Below are positions 1 through 7,203 of a stretch of DNA of 64,000 nucleotides, piece by piece. The notes under the pieces were generated by a model. The model saw nothing but the letters and a program-made list of their open reading frames with translations. It was not told the DNA's origin and made no database searches. Source of the stretch: Shewanella cutis (GTDB lineage Bacteria; Pseudomonadota; Gammaproteobacteria; Enterobacterales; Shewanellaceae); the NCBI RefSeq assembly GCF_022410515.1, contig NZ_JACSDI010000022.1, positions 1 to 64,000 on the forward strand. Reading direction: 5' to 3'. How positions within the stretch are numbered: position 1 is the first letter of the stretch; the number at the start of each line of letters is the position of its first letter. The position numbers and the translations under genes are program-made.

Positions 1-69
1 TGCATCAGGCTGATGAATCTTAATTCGATTGGTTTTCGAATAGTCCTTGTTATTAGATTCTGCGTTCAT
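1..69 (-). CDS. 5' end of an unidentified protein (partial)
   Basis: An ATG at 69-67 on the minus strand opens a frame of 23 codons that runs off the window edge without a stop. It is preceded by an AAGG-type ribosome binding site about 8 bases upstream. The visible residues begin MNAESNNKDYSKTNRIK and are polar and basic, with no signal peptide or recognisable motif. It diverges from the small gene at 161. I do not recognise the product; the start is inferred from the ribosome binding site and the open frame only. Confidence 0.5.
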   Translation of the reverse strand, partial: MNAESNNKDYSKTNRIKIHQPDA

Positions 70-160
70 CGTGACAGCCTTTTACTGCTTTAATATTGGA
101 CGAAAACTGGCTTATTATACCCATATTACTAATGGTTATTCACTTATGTTGGACTAAAAG

Positions 161-511
161 ATGAAAGGTTGGATCATATTAGCGCTCCTTTGTGGTGCAT
201 TATATTACTTATACACAGAAACCGACAAACTAGATGCACCTATAGCTAAAACAGAAGAAATGGTTCAGAAGATAGAAAGTAAAGTGAGTTCAGCAATGGG
301 CACTCAAATAATTAAAATGGATCAAAATCTAACAAAGGTCCGCAAGGATATATTAGAGCGCCTCTCTGCCGCCGAAGTTGAAGAATTTAATAAAATCCCA
401 CTTACCGAAGATGGCATTGCCGATTTTAAAGAGAGCTACTGCGGCACTAATGCAGTTGAGCATTCTACTTTTAGCCAAGACAACTTGCTGTTTATCTGCG
501 ACAACCTCTAA
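161..511 (+). CDS. Small membrane-anchored hypothetical protein
   Basis: This 116-residue protein has a single hydrophobic segment at residues 3-18 (WIILALLCGALYYLY), followed by a polar, lysine- and glutamate-rich tail that is probably helical (about residues 24-85). The tail has two cysteines near its end (CGTN and FICDN). The layout suggests a single-pass inner-membrane protein with the tail in the periplasm, but no family is recognised. It lies alone between a divergent partial gene and menB, and is separated from menB by a palindrome. The ribosome binding site is weak. Function unknown. Confidence 0.65.
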   Translation: MKGWIILALLCGALYYLYTETDKLDAPIAKTEEMVQKIESKVSSAMGTQIIKMDQNLTKVRKDILERLSAAEVEEFNKIPLTEDGIADFKESYCGTNAVEHSTFSQDNLLFICDNL

Positions 512-543
512 TCACACTCCAGAGACAAGCGGAATTTGGCATC

Positions 544-568
544 CAATCTAAGCGTAACGCTTAGATTG
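544..568. repeat. 25-bp near-perfect palindrome upstream of menB
   Basis: CAATCTAAGCGT at 544-555 is followed by one base and then its exact reverse complement at 557-568. It lies between the hypothetical gene ending at 511 and menB starting at 624. There is no T-tract after it, so it is either a hairpin at the 3' end of the upstream transcript or a dyad operator for menB. The sequence does not decide between these. Confidence 0.6.
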
Positions 569-623
569 ACCAACTGCATTATTCCGCCTAGCCTCAGAGC
601 TTCAACAACATAGGCCTTATATC

Positions 624-1526
624 ATGACTCAACCAGTATCAGACACTTTCGATCCTACATTGTGGGATGAAGTCAGCGGATTTAGCTTCACCGATATTAC
701 TTACCATAGAGCCAAAGCCCACGGCACTGTACGTATCGCCATCAATCGACCTGATTGCCTCAATGCCTTCCGTCCAACAACAGTCGATGAGTTATATATC
801 GCCCTCGATCACGCTCGCCAATGGTCCGATGTTGGTTGTGTCTTACTCACAGGCAACGGTCCCTCAGCCAAAGGTCAATACTCGTTTTCCTCCGGTGGCG
901 ATCAACGCATTCGTGGTAAAGATGGTTATAAATATGAAGGCGCAGAGGAAGGCAAAGCCGATTTAGCTAGGATGGGGCGTTTACATATCCTCGAAGTGCA
1001 AAGATTAATCCGCTTTATGCCTAAAGTGGTTATCGCAGTTGTGCCAGGGTGGGCAGTTGGAGGTGGCCATAGTTTACATGTTGTCTGCGACTTAACCTTA
1101 GCCTCTAAGGAACACGCCATATTCAAGCAAACCGATCCTGATGTCGCGAGCTTCGACTCTGGCTACGGCAGTGCTTATCTTGCCAAGATGATTGGTCAAA
1201 AACGCGCCCGCGAAATTTTCTTCTGCGGTTTTAATTACAGTGCCGATGAAGCCTTTGCCATGGGCATGGTGAATAAATCGGTTCCCCATGCTGAACTCGA
1301 AGTCGAAGCATTAAGATGGGCCAAAGAGATTAACTCTAAATCCCCAACAGCGATGCGCATGTTGAAGTACGGTTTTAACATGACCGACGACGGCATGGTT
1401 GGCCAGCAACTGTTTGCCGGTGAAGCAACACGTTTAGCCTATGCCAGTGCAGAAGCCCAAGAAGGGCGTGATGCCTTCCTCGAGAAACGCGATCAAGACT
1501 TCTCTGCCTTCCCTTGGCATTACTAA
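624..1526 (+). CDS. menB: 1,4-dihydroxy-2-naphthoyl-CoA synthase MenB, Asp (type II) form
   Basis: The crotonase-fold enzyme closes the second ring of menaquinone by converting o-succinylbenzoyl-CoA to 1,4-dihydroxy-2-naphthoyl-CoA in the cytoplasm. The 300-residue product has the MenB signatures SSGGDQRIRG (residues 89-98), GWAVGGGHSLH (142-152) and FDSGYGSAYLA (177-187). Residue 171 in the QTD motif is Asp, where E. coli MenB has Gly156, so this belongs to the bicarbonate-independent type typified by Mycobacterium tuberculosis; several stretches (LHILEVQRLIRFMPKVVI, VGQQLFAGEATRLAY) read like that enzyme. The gene stands alone, not with other men genes, and ends at a strong terminator. Menaquinone is the main carrier for anaerobic respiration in Shewanella. 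Confidence 0.92.
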   Translation: MTQPVSDTFDPTLWDEVSGFSFTDITYHRAKAHGTVRIAINRPDCLNAFRPTTVDELYIALDHARQWSDVGCVLLTGNGPSAKGQYSFSSGGDQRIRGKDGYKYEGAEEGKADLARMGRLHILEVQRLIRFMPKVVIAVVPGWAVGGGHSLHVVCDLTLASKEHAIFKQTDPDVASFDSGYGSAYLAKMIGQKRAREIFFCGFNYSADEAFAMGMVNKSVPHAELEVEALRWAKEINSKSPTAMRMLKYGFNMTDDGMVGQQLFAGEATRLAYASAEAQEGRDAFLEKRDQDFSAFPWHY

Positions 1527-1542
1527 TCGAAGCTGATTGCCA

Positions 1543-1576
1543 TATAAAGCCCTCATTGGAGGGCTTTATACTTTTT
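1543..1576 (+). terminator. Rho-independent terminator of menB
   Basis: A 12-bp perfect stem (TATAAAGCCCTC at 1543-1554, reverse complement at 1559-1570) with loop ATTG is followed by CTTTTT. It begins 16 bases after the menB stop codon. Confidence 0.9.
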
Positions 1577-1634
1577 AACGCTTATAGATAGAAAAAACCG
1601 TTTAAACTAATCTCAAAATACGGGTTTAAATTTT

Positions 1635-1653
1635 AATGAGAATTGTTATCATC
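1635..1653 (+). promoter_or_regulatory. Candidate Fur box upstream of the DUF2061 gene
   Basis: The core TGAGAATTGTTATCA at 1637-1651 matches the 7-1-7 Fur consensus TGATAATnATTATCA at all but two of the informative positions. It sits about 45 bases before the ATG at 1694, where a repressor would block the promoter. The assignment is by motif only. Confidence 0.65.
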
Positions 1654-1693
1654 TAATCATTCCCAAAAGGGGCTAAAATTAGAGGATAGAATC

Positions 1694-1897
1694 ATGACCA
1701 AGACACTTACTTTTGCCGTATTACATTTCACCGTTGCTTTTACTGTCACTTATTTATTAACAGGCAGTGTGCTTGTTGGTGGGGCAGTCGCATTAGTAGA
1801 GCCCGCGATAAACACTGTAGTGTTTTATTTCCACGATAAAGTATGGAAACGTTTAGAAGCAAAAAAGCAACACGCGCTTGATGCGATAACAGCTTAA
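1694..1897 (+). CDS. DUF2061 family small membrane protein
   Basis: The 67-residue product starting at ATG 1694 carries the DUF2061 pattern: a hydrophobic first half with two probable membrane segments (about 3-22 and 24-46), the motif EPAINTVVFYFHDKVW, and a short basic tail. An upstream in-frame ATG at 1643 would overlap the Fur box and has no ribosome binding site, so 1694 is preferred (AGAGG eight bases ahead). The biochemical role of the family is not established. The Fur box suggests iron-regulated expression. It converges on glmS across a shared terminator. Confidence 0.8.
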   Translation: MTKTLTFAVLHFTVAFTVTYLLTGSVLVGGAVALVEPAINTVVFYFHDKVWKRLEAKKQHALDAITA

Positions 1898-1933
1898 TAG
1901 CCTAAGCCACCAGCAAATAACTCTAATTAAGCC

Positions 1934-1970
1934 CCAATAAAAAACCGCCTAAGTGGCGGTTTTTTATTGG
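1934..1970. terminator. Bidirectional terminator between the DUF2061 gene and glmS
   Basis: A perfect 16-bp stem (1934-1949 with 1955-1970) has a five-base loop TAAGT and runs of six A and six T inside the arms. It gives a U-tract in both directions and lies between two convergent genes. Confidence 0.92.
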
Positions 1971-1977
1971 CTTTGAT

Positions 1978-3807
1978 TTATTCCACCGTCACCGATTTAG
2001 CAAGGTTGCGCGGTTGATCCACATCTGTGCCCTTAATTAAGGCAACATGATACGAGAGCAACTGTAATGGGATAGTGTAAATCAGCGGTGCCATAAAGAT
2101 ATCGCAGTGTGGAACCGGGATAACCTTCATGGTTTCGTCAGACTCGAACTCCGCATCCACATCGGCAAACACATACATTAAACCGCCACGGGCACGCACT
2201 TCTTCAACGTTAGATTTCAGCTTTTCTAATAATTCGTTGTTTGGTGCCACCACGATGACGGGCATATCGGCATCAATCAAGGCCAGAGGGCCATGTTTTA
2301 ATTCGCCAGAAGCATAAGCCTCTGCATGAATGTAGGAGATCTCTTTAAGTTTTAGCGCGCCTTCCATCGCAATCGGGTATTGATCGCCACGGCCAAGGAA
2401 TAGCGCATGGTGTTTGTCAGCAAAGTCTTCTGCCAGCTCTGCAATCGCACCATCTAAGCCTAATGCTTGCTCCACTTTAGCGGGCATAGACTGTAGGCTT
2501 TGGGTGATCTCGGCCTGCATTTGCTCTGACATGCCATTATGTCGACCGATCACCGCCGTTAACATTAATAAACCCGCTAATTGCACGGTAAAGGCTTTAG
2601 TTGAAGCAACGCCAATTTCGGCGCCTGCTTTCATCATGTACGCCATATCTGACTCACGAACTAAGGAAGAGCCAGGCGCGTTACAGATGGTCAGTGTCGC
2701 TTTATAGCCCATTTCTTTGGCTAGGCGCATCGCTGCCAGCGTATCGGCAGTTTCACCGGATTGAGAAATAGTCACCAACAGGCTATTGGGGAATAAATGC
2801 GACTTACGGTAGCGGAATTCGGAGGCGATTTCGACATTACAAGAAACGCCAGCCCAATCCTCTAACCAATAACGCGCCGCCATGCCCGCATGGTAGCTAG
2901 TACCACAGGCAATAATCTGTACGTGCTTGATATCTTTTAAGAACTCAGCGGCATTATCACCAAAGGCCGTGTCCAGCACTTGCTTGTTAGCGATGCGACC
3001 TTCGATAGTGCGTGTCAGTGCCAATGGCTGCTCATAGATTTCTTTGAGCATATAGTGGCGATATTCGCCTTTGTCGCCAGCATCATGGGTGATTTCTGAC
3101 TCTTTAACTTCGCGCTCAACTTTATTGCCATGCACATCGAAAATGCTCACGGTGCGACGAGTCACTTCGGCCACGTCACCTTCTTCTAAAAAGGCGAAAG
3201 AGCGGGTGACAGGCAGCAGTGCCAGTTGATCGGAGGCGACAAAGTTTTCACCTAAACCAAAACCAATCACTAATGGGCTGCCTGAGCGCGCGACAACCAT
3301 GCGCTCGCTGTCGCGGCGGTCAATCACCACAGTGCCATAAGCGCCTTCGAGTTGTTTAACCGTGGCTTGCACCGCGGCCAGTAAGGTGTCGTGGGTTTTT
3401 AATTGGTGATGAACTAGGTGGCAAATCACTTCAGTATCGGTATCAGAGCTGAAGTGGTAGCCGTGTTCTTTAAGCATTTCACGCAGTTTATGATGGTTTT
3501 CGATAATGCCATTGTGCACAACGGCAATATCGCCTTCAGATAAATGTGGGTGAGCATTGCGCTCGCTTGGCTCACCGTGGGTAGCCCAGCGCGTATGCGC
3601 AATGCCAGTGCCACCCGCTAATGGGTCGGTTTCGAGTGCAGTAGAGAGCTCCTGCACTTTACCCACGCGGCGCGTGCGATTGAGTTCGCCATTGTGGATA
3701 ACGGCAACACCTGCGGAGTCATATCCACGATATTCTAAACGACGTAAACCTTCGACCAGAATTTCAGCCACATCCCTTTGCGCCACGGCGCCAACGATTC
3801 CGCACAT
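1978..3807 (-). CDS. glmS: Glutamine-fructose-6-phosphate aminotransferase GlmS
   Basis: GlmS makes glucosamine-6-phosphate from fructose-6-phosphate and glutamine, the first step toward peptidoglycan and LPS amino sugars. At 609 residues it equals the E. coli length. The N-terminal glutaminase domain begins MCGIVGAVAQRD, with Cys2 as nucleophile after Met removal, and contains the EYRGYDSAG motif. Two SIS sugar-isomerase domains follow, with SQSGETADTLAAMRLAKE, and the C-terminus ends DQPRNLAKSVTVE as usual. It lies 74 bases downstream of a DeoR-type regulator gene on the same strand, probably co-transcribed and under its control. No glmS ribozyme is expected or seen in the short leader. Confidence 0.98.
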   Translation of the reverse strand: MCGIVGAVAQRDVAEILVEGLRRLEYRGYDSAGVAVIHNGELNRTRRVGKVQELSTALETDPLAGGTGIAHTRWATHGEPSERNAHPHLSEGDIAVVHNGIIENHHKLREMLKEHGYHFSSDTDTEVICHLVHHQLKTHDTLLAAVQATVKQLEGAYGTVVIDRRDSERMVVARSGSPLVIGFGLGENFVASDQLALLPVTRSFAFLEEGDVAEVTRRTVSIFDVHGNKVEREVKESEITHDAGDKGEYRHYMLKEIYEQPLALTRTIEGRIANKQVLDTAFGDNAAEFLKDIKHVQIIACGTSYHAGMAARYWLEDWAGVSCNVEIASEFRYRKSHLFPNSLLVTISQSGETADTLAAMRLAKEMGYKATLTICNAPGSSLVRESDMAYMMKAGAEIGVASTKAFTVQLAGLLMLTAVIGRHNGMSEQMQAEITQSLQSMPAKVEQALGLDGAIAELAEDFADKHHALFLGRGDQYPIAMEGALKLKEISYIHAEAYASGELKHGPLALIDADMPVIVVAPNNELLEKLKSNVEEVRARGGLMYVFADVDAEFESDETMKVIPVPHCDIFMAPLIYTIPLQLLSYHVALIKGTDVDQPRNLAKSVTVE

Positions 3808-3881
3808 AGTTTTTACCTATAAATGAAAAATAAAAATGAAGTTATTTTAGTCATTTGCTCTGACTTATCACGGGCAAATGC

Positions 3882-4652
3882 CTAAGGCGAGTAGGGCGCT
3901 AAGATGACTTTCACGCCTTGCTCGGTAATTTGGTTAAGGGCGCTCTCTTCGATGCGCGCATCGGTGACTAACACGCTAATTTGCGACCACGGCAATTCTA
4001 AATTAGGGATCCGCTTGCCTATTTTGTCCGAATCCACCATCACGATGACTTCGCGGGAAACCTCAGCCATCACCTTACTTAAACCTGTCAGCTCATTAAA
4101 GGTGGTGGTACCACGTTCAAGATCAATACCGTCGGCACCGATAAACAGTTGGTCGAAGTTGTAGGAGCGTAATACCTGCTCGGCGACTTGGCCTTGAAAG
4201 GATTCAGAATGCGGGTCCCAGGTTCCACCTGTCATCAATAGGGTCGGCTCATTTTCAAGCTCATGAATTGCATTAGCTAAATGCAGGGCATTGGTCATGA
4301 CCACCAGCCCACGTTTATGGTTGAGTTCAGCAATCAAGCCAGAGGTGGTGGTACCGCTATCGATGATGATGCGATTGTGATCTTTAATCAGCTGCGCCGC
4401 AGCTTTAGCAATGGATAACTTATTAGGCGCAATCTTGGCAGAAAACTGTTGCGTGACTTCATCAGGTATAGCCACAGCACCACCGTAGCGGCGTAGCAGC
4501 AGTCCGGTTTTTTCAAGTTCGGCCAGATCTTTACGAATAGTCACTTCTGAGGTTTCGAAACGTAATGACAACTCATCGACACTCACTTCACCCTGTTCAT
4601 TCAGGATGCTAATGATACTGTGGCGTCGTTGCTGTGTGTTTCGTTTATTCAT
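3882..4652 (-). CDS. DeoR-family regulator, probable repressor of glmS
   Basis: The 256-residue protein has an N-terminal winged helix (about residues 7-57, SVDELSLRFETSEVTIRKDLAELEKTG) and a C-terminal sugar-phosphate-sensing domain of the DeoR type, with the DSGTTTSGLIAEL loop, TGG, and the GADGID motif. DeoR members of this kind respond to phosphosugars and bind repeats containing TTCG. Its position directly upstream of glmS, and TTCGAA palindromes in front of its own start, argue for autoregulation and control of amino-sugar synthesis. The ligand (for example glucosamine-6-phosphate) is inferred. Confidence 0.88.
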   Translation of the reverse strand: MNKRNTQQRRHSIISILNEQGEVSVDELSLRFETSEVTIRKDLAELEKTGLLLRRYGGAVAIPDEVTQQFSAKIAPNKLSIAKAAAQLIKDHNRIIIDSGTTTSGLIAELNHKRGLVVMTNALHLANAIHELENEPTLLMTGGTWDPHSESFQGQVAEQVLRSYNFDQLFIGADGIDLERGTTTFNELTGLSKVMAEVSREVIVMVDSDKIGKRIPNLELPWSQISVLVTDARIEESALNQITEQGVKVILAPYSP

Positions 4653-4669
4653 AAAACCTTTCAGTTAAG

Positions 4670-4682
4670 TTTCGAATCGAAA
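4670..4682. promoter_or_regulatory. Candidate DeoR-type operator 1
   Basis: TTTCGA, one base, TCGAAA forms a perfect dyad 18 bases upstream of the regulator's ATG. It carries the TTCGAA core also present at 4719-4739. Confidence 0.55.
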
Positions 4683-4718
4683 GATATATTATAAAGAAAC
4701 GAAACTTTTTTGCTAGTA

Positions 4719-4739
4719 TTCGAAAGATAATTTCGAATC
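4719..4739. promoter_or_regulatory. Candidate DeoR-type operator 2
   Basis: ATTCGAAA, five bases, TTTCGAAT is a perfect 8-bp inverted repeat. Together with the dyad at 4670 and an AAACGAAA half-site near 4698 it fills the promoter region of the regulator-glmS unit. The spacing between the dyads is about five helical turns. Confidence 0.6.
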
Positions 4740-4779
4740 AAGATGGGTAGCCTTTAAGTTGGATTAATTAACTTTATGA

Positions 4780-4820
4780 AAAATAATAAAAAAGCAGTTA
4801 ACCCAAAGGTAAACTGCTTT
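4780..4820 (-). terminator. Terminator of the TonB-dependent receptor gene
   Basis: On the minus strand AAAGCAGTTTACC pairs with GGTTAACTGCTTT (one mismatch) around a CTTTGG loop, followed by a T-rich stretch. It lies about 30 bases after the receptor stop codon. Confidence 0.8.
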
Positions 4821-4851
4821 AATTGTATGAAACTTAAAAGGGGAGCTGAGC

Positions 4852-6945
4852 TTAAAACTTAGCCTCAAGCGCCACACTGAAGTTACGATCTTGGCCAATA
4901 GTGACCATCTTATCGCTACCACCATCTAAGTATTCAGTATCAAATAGGTTTCTCACGTTTGCACGGATGCTAACTTCTTTACCCATAATATCCATAGTAT
5001 AGGCAGCACCAACATCAAAACGGACGTAACCATCTTTGGTGATAGTGTTAGCAGTATCAGCAAAACGCTCACCAACGTAGATAGCACCAAAGTTCATCGC
5101 AAAGTTGTCAGTTACTTCGTAACGAGTCCAGATATTGGCCGACCATTCAGGGGCATCGATAGGCGTTTTACCTTCGCGAGCATCACCCGTCTGATATTCA
5201 GCATCTAAATACATCATAGATGAAGTCACAAACCAGCTATCTCCAATTTTGCCTTGGGCACCCATTTCAAAACCACGGTGCTTTTGCTCACCGCCTTGGG
5301 TAGTGATATCAGTATAATCACCAATAGGTGTTGGCAATTTCTCAGAAATGGTGATGTTTTCAAGTGTGATATCAAATACCGCTGCCGTTAGCAGCAAACT
5401 ATCGTCAAACAGTTCCCACTTTGTTCCCACTTCATATTGAATACCGTATTCAGGCTTTAGGTTAAGTTTGTTATTGATATCGTATTCGTTATTCACTGCA
5501 CCTTGTGGGGTGAAGCTTTTTGAATAGTTGACATAAATACTGCCATTATCCATAGGCGAATAAATCACCCCGAATTTTGGCGATACGGCATAGCTATTTT
5601 CCCCTTCACCGTCTTTTTTCTGCTCGTCATAACGCACACCTGCAAGCAATTTCCATTGTTCGTTGATGGTCATTAAATCTTGCAGATAGAAACCGTAGTA
5701 TTTGTATTCGCTTGGAGCACTTAATTTACCCTGGTGGTAATCAAGGTCAGGCTGAACAACCGGTTGTCCAGGGATCACTGTTTGAGTTGCGCCACGGGCG
5801 ATTTGTTGCTGGTAGAAGTAATCTAAATAGTTGGCACCAATAAGGAATTGATGTTCCAAGCCTGCTAATTCAAACTCACCCGTAAAATCAACATAAGCAG
5901 TTTTATGCTGCCAATCGTCATATCGATCAAAAGGCTTGATGCTATACCCCTTGGTGAAGGGATCTGCCGAATAAACCGGAGCTGAATCGAAACGTTGGCG
6001 ATTAAACTGTTGATCGTTGTAACCGACTTTAACTTTCCAGTCGTTACTCATTTGCCAAGTTAGATCAGCACCTAAATTTGAGACGGTATTATCGGTAAAG
6101 GCCCAAGGCGCATCCCATACAGTTTTACGCTCGCCAATCACATTACCTTGTTTATCTAACCAACCACCCGCATCGATGCCCGCTTTATCTTGGGTATGGT
6201 CGTACTTAACCGATAACAGAACATCATCACTGATATCAAATTCTAAGTTTAAGTAACCCAGCCAACGATCACGCTCTTGGTTTTCATTAGTAGTTGAATA
6301 TTCGCGCCAGTATTTAGTGTCTTGTTTGACTAACACACCACGATAACGAATGCTCTGCGCTTCGTTTAAGCTACCACCCGCATCTAACTGCGCACGGGTA
6401 GAGCCGTAGCCATCAGTATCAAATCCTAAATCGAGCATTGAATCATAGGTCGGCTTTTTGGTGACCATATTCACTAAACCGCCAGGACCGGATTGACCAT
6501 ACAGCATACTTGAAGGGCCTTTAAGTACTTCTACCTGCTGCAGCGTTTCGATAGGTTGAACGTAATGAGACCATTGCTGGTGGCCATTGATGAGATAACC
6601 ATTACCGGAATCGAGTTCGAAGCCTCGGATACTGAAGACTTGACGGTTCCAACGGGTGGTTCCCGCTGTCACACTTGAATCGTTTACCAATACTTCGGCA
6701 AGGTTAGTCGCTAATTGCTCATCGGTAACAAAGTCGGGGATCACATTCACTGACTGTGGGGTATCCATTAAGTCAATATCGCCACGCATGGCGCCCGATG
6801 CACTACCGACCTTGTAGTCGTTAAAAGTACGGCCTGTTACATTAATACGTTCAATGTTTGCATCGTTTGGCGCTTCTGCCATAACAGGCATCGCCATTAA
6901 TGCAGCCCCAACGGCCAAACCTACAACTGAATATTTAAATAGCAT
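4852..6945 (-). CDS. TonB-dependent siderophore receptor
   Basis: An outer-membrane beta-barrel that imports ferric siderophores using TonB-transmitted energy. The ATG at 6945 (697 residues) is preferred over the upstream TTG at 6954 because GAGG lies 8 bases ahead of it. Residues 1-24 form a signal peptide (hydrophobic core, cleavage near VMA-EA). The plug follows with IERINVTGRTF and DTPQSVNVIP, and then QVFSIRGF and VLKGPSSMLYGQSGPGGLVNMVTKKP, typical of the FhuA/FpvA-like siderophore class. A 22-stranded barrel ends in ...SVALEAKF with the terminal Phe needed for BAM assembly. The substrate cannot be told. A weak Fur-like site lies upstream at 6996-7010. Confidence 0.92.
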   Translation of the reverse strand: MLFKYSVVGLAVGAALMAMPVMAEAPNDANIERINVTGRTFNDYKVGSASGAMRGDIDLMDTPQSVNVIPDFVTDEQLATNLAEVLVNDSSVTAGTTRWNRQVFSIRGFELDSGNGYLINGHQQWSHYVQPIETLQQVEVLKGPSSMLYGQSGPGGLVNMVTKKPTYDSMLDLGFDTDGYGSTRAQLDAGGSLNEAQSIRYRGVLVKQDTKYWREYSTTNENQERDRWLGYLNLEFDISDDVLLSVKYDHTQDKAGIDAGGWLDKQGNVIGERKTVWDAPWAFTDNTVSNLGADLTWQMSNDWKVKVGYNDQQFNRQRFDSAPVYSADPFTKGYSIKPFDRYDDWQHKTAYVDFTGEFELAGLEHQFLIGANYLDYFYQQQIARGATQTVIPGQPVVQPDLDYHQGKLSAPSEYKYYGFYLQDLMTINEQWKLLAGVRYDEQKKDGEGENSYAVSPKFGVIYSPMDNGSIYVNYSKSFTPQGAVNNEYDINNKLNLKPEYGIQYEVGTKWELFDDSLLLTAAVFDITLENITISEKLPTPIGDYTDITTQGGEQKHRGFEMGAQGKIGDSWFVTSSMMYLDAEYQTGDAREGKTPIDAPEWSANIWTRYEVTDNFAMNFGAIYVGERFADTANTITKDGYVRFDVGAAYTMDIMGKEVSIRANVRNLFDTEYLDGGSDKMVTIGQDRNFSVALEAKF

Positions 6946-6995
6946 TGCCAACACCTCAAATAGACCTTTCGTCTTAGAATTGCAGGCAATATAAA

Positions 6996-7010
6996 TAAGA
7001 ATTGTTTTTA
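6996..7010 (-). promoter_or_regulatory. Weak Fur-like site upstream of the siderophore receptor
   Basis: TAAGAATTGTTTTTA matches 10 positions of the 15-bp Fur consensus and shares 12 of 15 bases with the better site at 1637. It is about 50 bases upstream of the receptor start, a plausible place for iron repression, but the score is modest. Confidence 0.4.
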
Positions 7011-7152
7011 TTTAAGGTTATTTACACGAATTTACAATCTTGCGTGATACAGATCAAAATTAAACAAAAACAACAAATTGCTCATACCACAAAAGCATTA
7101 ACTCAATATTAATTCGACTGTTTTTGTAAAACTAAGGATTTTGACCTTTGAC

Positions 7153-7185
7153 AAAAAAACATAAAGCGGCTAATTGCCGCCTTAT
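7153..7185 (-). terminator. Terminator of glmU
   Basis: On the minus strand a GC-rich stem (arms at 7161-7170 and 7176-7185, one mismatch) with loop AATTA is followed by a T-rich run including seven consecutive T. It lies just beyond the glmU stop codon. Confidence 0.8.
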
Positions 7186-7203
7186 ATTACAAAAGATTAG
7201 CGG

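Noticed and set aside
3808..3881. glmS ribozyme in the glmS leader
   Set aside because: The leader of 74 bases is too short and has no ribozyme-like structure; the upstream DeoR-type gene provides the likely control.
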